From JBHJGS01 sp050331575 (GTDB lineage Bacteria; Pseudomonadota; Alphaproteobacteria; Sphingomonadales; Rhodothalassiaceae), in NCBI GenBank assembly GCA_050331575.1, contig JBHJGS010000058.1, positions 1 through 32,697 on the forward strand: 32,697 nucleotides of DNA, written 5' to 3'. The notes beneath the pieces were generated by a model. That model was not told where the DNA came from, made no database searches, and saw only the letters and a list, made by a program, of their open reading frames with translations. Both the position numbers and the translations under genes were made by a program. Below, piece by piece: positions 31,004-32,697 of the stretch; position 1 is the stretch's first letter, and each line of letters starts with the position of its first letter.

Positions 31004-32294
31004 ATGGCCGCGTCTGTGCCCAAGGATCCTGCCCTGGATAGCACGATCTCGCTGCTGCGCGAGGGCTTTGGCTTTATCGGCAGCCGCTGTGACCGCTTCG
31101 GCAGCGACCTGTTCGAAACGCGCCTGCTGGGTGAGCGCACCATGTGCATGCGCGGACCTGCAGCCGCCGAAGTCTTCTTACACGGGGGAGCGATTTACCC
31201 GGCGCGGCGCGTTTCCGCCACGCATTTTGAAGCTGTTACAGGATGAAGGCAGTGTCGCGAAGCTAGAGGATGCGGCACACCATGCCCGCAAGCGCTTGTT
31301 CTTGGACACGCTCAGCCCGCAGCAGCGCGACACCCATGTCCAAGCGCTTGAAGATGCCTGGCGCGAGGCGCTGGCCCACTGGGCGGCACAGGATCGGATA
31401 ATCCTGCTTGAGGCCGCCGAGCAGGTCTTGCTGCTGGCTGCCTGCCGCTGGGCGGGGATCCCTCTCAAGCCCGAAGACGCAGCGGAGCGCGCGCAGTGGA
31501 TGGCCACTGTCATCGATGGGACCGGCCGCATCGGCTGGCCCTATTGGCGCGCCCGCATCTATCGCGGCAAGGTCGAGGCGTGGTTCAAGAGCATTATAAG
31601 GCAAATCCGCGACGGCCAAATGGATCTGCCCGACCATGCAGCGGCCAAACGCGTTGCCATGTTCGAGGATCCCGGCCGCGGCCGCATGAGCGAAGAGGTT
31701 GCCGCCAACGAATTGCTCAATTTCACCCGGCCCACTGTCGCTGTCGGCCGCTTCATTATGTATATGGCGCTGGCCGTGCATCATCATCCCAGCTGGCGGG
31801 ACCGATTGACCGGGGCCGATGATGCCACGGTCGACTGCTTTATCCAGGAAGTGCGCCGCTACTATCCGTTCTTTCCGTTCATCGCCGGGGTGGCGCGCAG
31901 CGATGTTGGCCTGGGCGAGGTGGCCATCCCCGAGGGCCGGCGGGTTCTGCTAGACATTTACGGCACGAATCGGAGCCCAGCCTCCTGGGACGCGCCAGAC
32001 ACATTCCATCCGGAGCGCTTCCGCGGCTATGACCAGGTGCGCGGCTTCGGCAGCATTCCGCAAGGCGGCGGCGACTATTACACCTCCCACCGCTGCCCGG
32101 GCGAGCCGCTGACGATTGATCTGTGCAAGGCGGCGGCTCGCCTGTTGGTTGACGAGACGGAGTATCAGGTGCCGGAGCAGGACCTCAGCATCGATCTGCG
32201 GCGTATTCCGGCGCAACCGGCCAGTCGCATGATGCTCACCGCCGTTCGGGCCAAAGCGGCCCAGGCGACACCCCGCACCGCCGGCCAGGCCTGA
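31004..32294 (+). pseudogene. CYP152-type peroxygenase P450, interrupted by one frameshift
   Basis: Two frames together give one complete fatty-acid peroxygenase-like P450. The first part (from ATG 31004) reads VPKDPALDSTISLLREGFGF to AAAEVF. After one extra T near 31178 the second frame resumes with YTGERFTRRGAFPP and runs to the end. Removing one base yields about 429 residues. Family marks are FTRPTVAV with the Arg-Pro pair used to bind the fatty-acid carboxylate and peroxide, VRRYYPFFPF, LLDIYGTNRSP and the heme loop IPQGGG...HRCPGE. CYP152 enzymes (BSbeta, CLA, OleT) hydroxylate or decarboxylate fatty acids with hydrogen peroxide. The shift could be a sequencing error or a true mutation. 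It is likely co-transcribed with the PfpI gene. Confidence 0.88.
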
Positions 32295-32397
32295 CACCCA
32301 GCCCACACAAAGTCTGACCTGCTCCCCGGATTGTCCACGCTTATAAATTAGTGCTGTTCCAGTTTTGGTCGTCTCCTGACCGGTTTGCGAAGGCCCA

Positions 32398-32697
32398 TGT
32401 CAATCGGCATCGAATCTTGACCCGGTATCGGCGTGCAAAATTGCCCCCCCCTTTGGGCTGGGCAGAGGTTGTCCCGGTAGTCCATGGGAGGGCCCCGCCC
32501 GGCGGCGTGTTGGGCTTTGGGTTACGCGTTGCGACGCGGGGTGGGAGGGACCTGTGGACCCACCGGGTCAACCGGGCAGCGGTGTTGCGGATCAGGCGCG
32601 GTTCTTGAAGCGCCAACTTTCATTGCCGGTCTCGATGATCTCGCAGTGATGGGTCAGCCGGTCGAGCAGTGCCGTGGTCATCTTCGCGTCGCCGAAG
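32398..32697 (-). mobile_element. End of an IS21-family insertion sequence (partial)
   Basis: The istB end (32592-32697) is followed by about 190 bp holding two imperfect direct repeats, ATCGGCATCGAATCTTGACC (from 32403) and ATCGGCGTGCAAAATTGCCC (from 32427), of the kind found at IS21-family ends. The outer border is placed at the TGT at 32398, since these elements usually end in TGT; this border is an inference. The stretch 32295-32397 between the P450 gene and the element shows nothing else. Confidence 0.7.
32592..32697 (-). CDS. istB: IstB-like ATP-binding protein, C-terminal end
   Basis: The minus strand reads FGDAKMTTALLDRLTHHCEI followed by IETGNESWRFKNRA and a stop at 32592. This is the C-terminus of IS21-family IstB, the AAA+ helper that selects targets for the IstA transposase. 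Only the last 34 residues are in the window. Identification is confident. Confidence 0.92.
   Translation of the reverse strand, partial: FGDAKMTTALLDRLTHHCEIIETGNESWRFKNRA

Noticed and set aside
31068..31178. Separate start for the second frame of the P450 gene
   Set aside because: The early part of that frame has no P450 similarity, whereas the other frame supplies the missing conserved N-terminus; one frameshifted gene explains both.

Overview
The window is about 32.7 kb of GC-rich DNA from a motile alphaproteobacterium. The evidence is a divK-pleD operon, ctrA divergent from fliI-fliJ, and a complete alphaproteobacterial general stress response (GSR) core: phyR, nepR, an EcfG sigma factor and a HisKA_2 sensor protein. 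A DinB with an N-terminal Cys-rich extension and the overall gene mix suggest a Rhodospirillales-like lineage, but I cannot fix the genus from sequence alone. Both ends lie inside insertion sequences (an IS3-family orfA at the left, an IS21-family istB at the right), so the window looks like an assembly contig that stops at repeated elements.

Layout. (1) 1-195: end of an IS3-family element. (2) 277-2047 (-): divK-pleD, cell-cycle and cyclic-di-GMP signalling. (3) 2165-7495 (+): a HAD-like protein coupled to dinB, then RidA-family, glycerophosphodiesterase and GNAT/DUF482 genes, then an EamA exporter. (4) 7610-10760 (-): fliI, fliJ and a class III aminotransferase joined by ATGA overlaps, divergent from ctrA (11076-11789). 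(5) 11854-17241 (+): CPA2 antiporter, a MeaB-type GTPase and clpB, the last behind a heat-shock-like promoter. (6) 17313-21652: GSR core with an entericidin-type lipoprotein and a small membrane protein. (7) 21852-27017 (-): formate/nitrite-type channel with a lipid kinase; AsmA, Pmp3, DUF1328 and a second small lipoprotein; SYLF lipid-binding protein. (8) 27175-32294 (+): YqjD-like and YqjE-like membrane proteins, an acidic outer-membrane barrel, a membrane-anchored triheme cytochrome c, a PfpI/DJ-1 protein and a CYP152-type peroxygenase P450 broken by one frameshift. (9) about 32398-32697: end of an IS21-family element.

The main result is that parts 6 to 8 read as one stress-response island. 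By eye I find eleven correctly oriented matches to the EcfG promoter (GGAAC, 16-17 nt, CGTT) upstream of genes. Six are perfect and five have one mismatch. They place envelope proteins, a channel, a triheme cytochrome c and a PfpI/P450 operon in the predicted regulon of the sigma factor encoded beside them. nepR sits with the sensor gene rather than with ecfG, and that sensor keeps the phospho-accepting His motif while its ATP-binding motifs are not recognisable. This suggests a phosphatase or phosphotransfer role rather than a normal kinase. Two copies of a 54-bp palindromic repeat with a compensatory base change flank the small membrane-protein gene.

No tRNA, rRNA, CRISPR array or prophage was seen.
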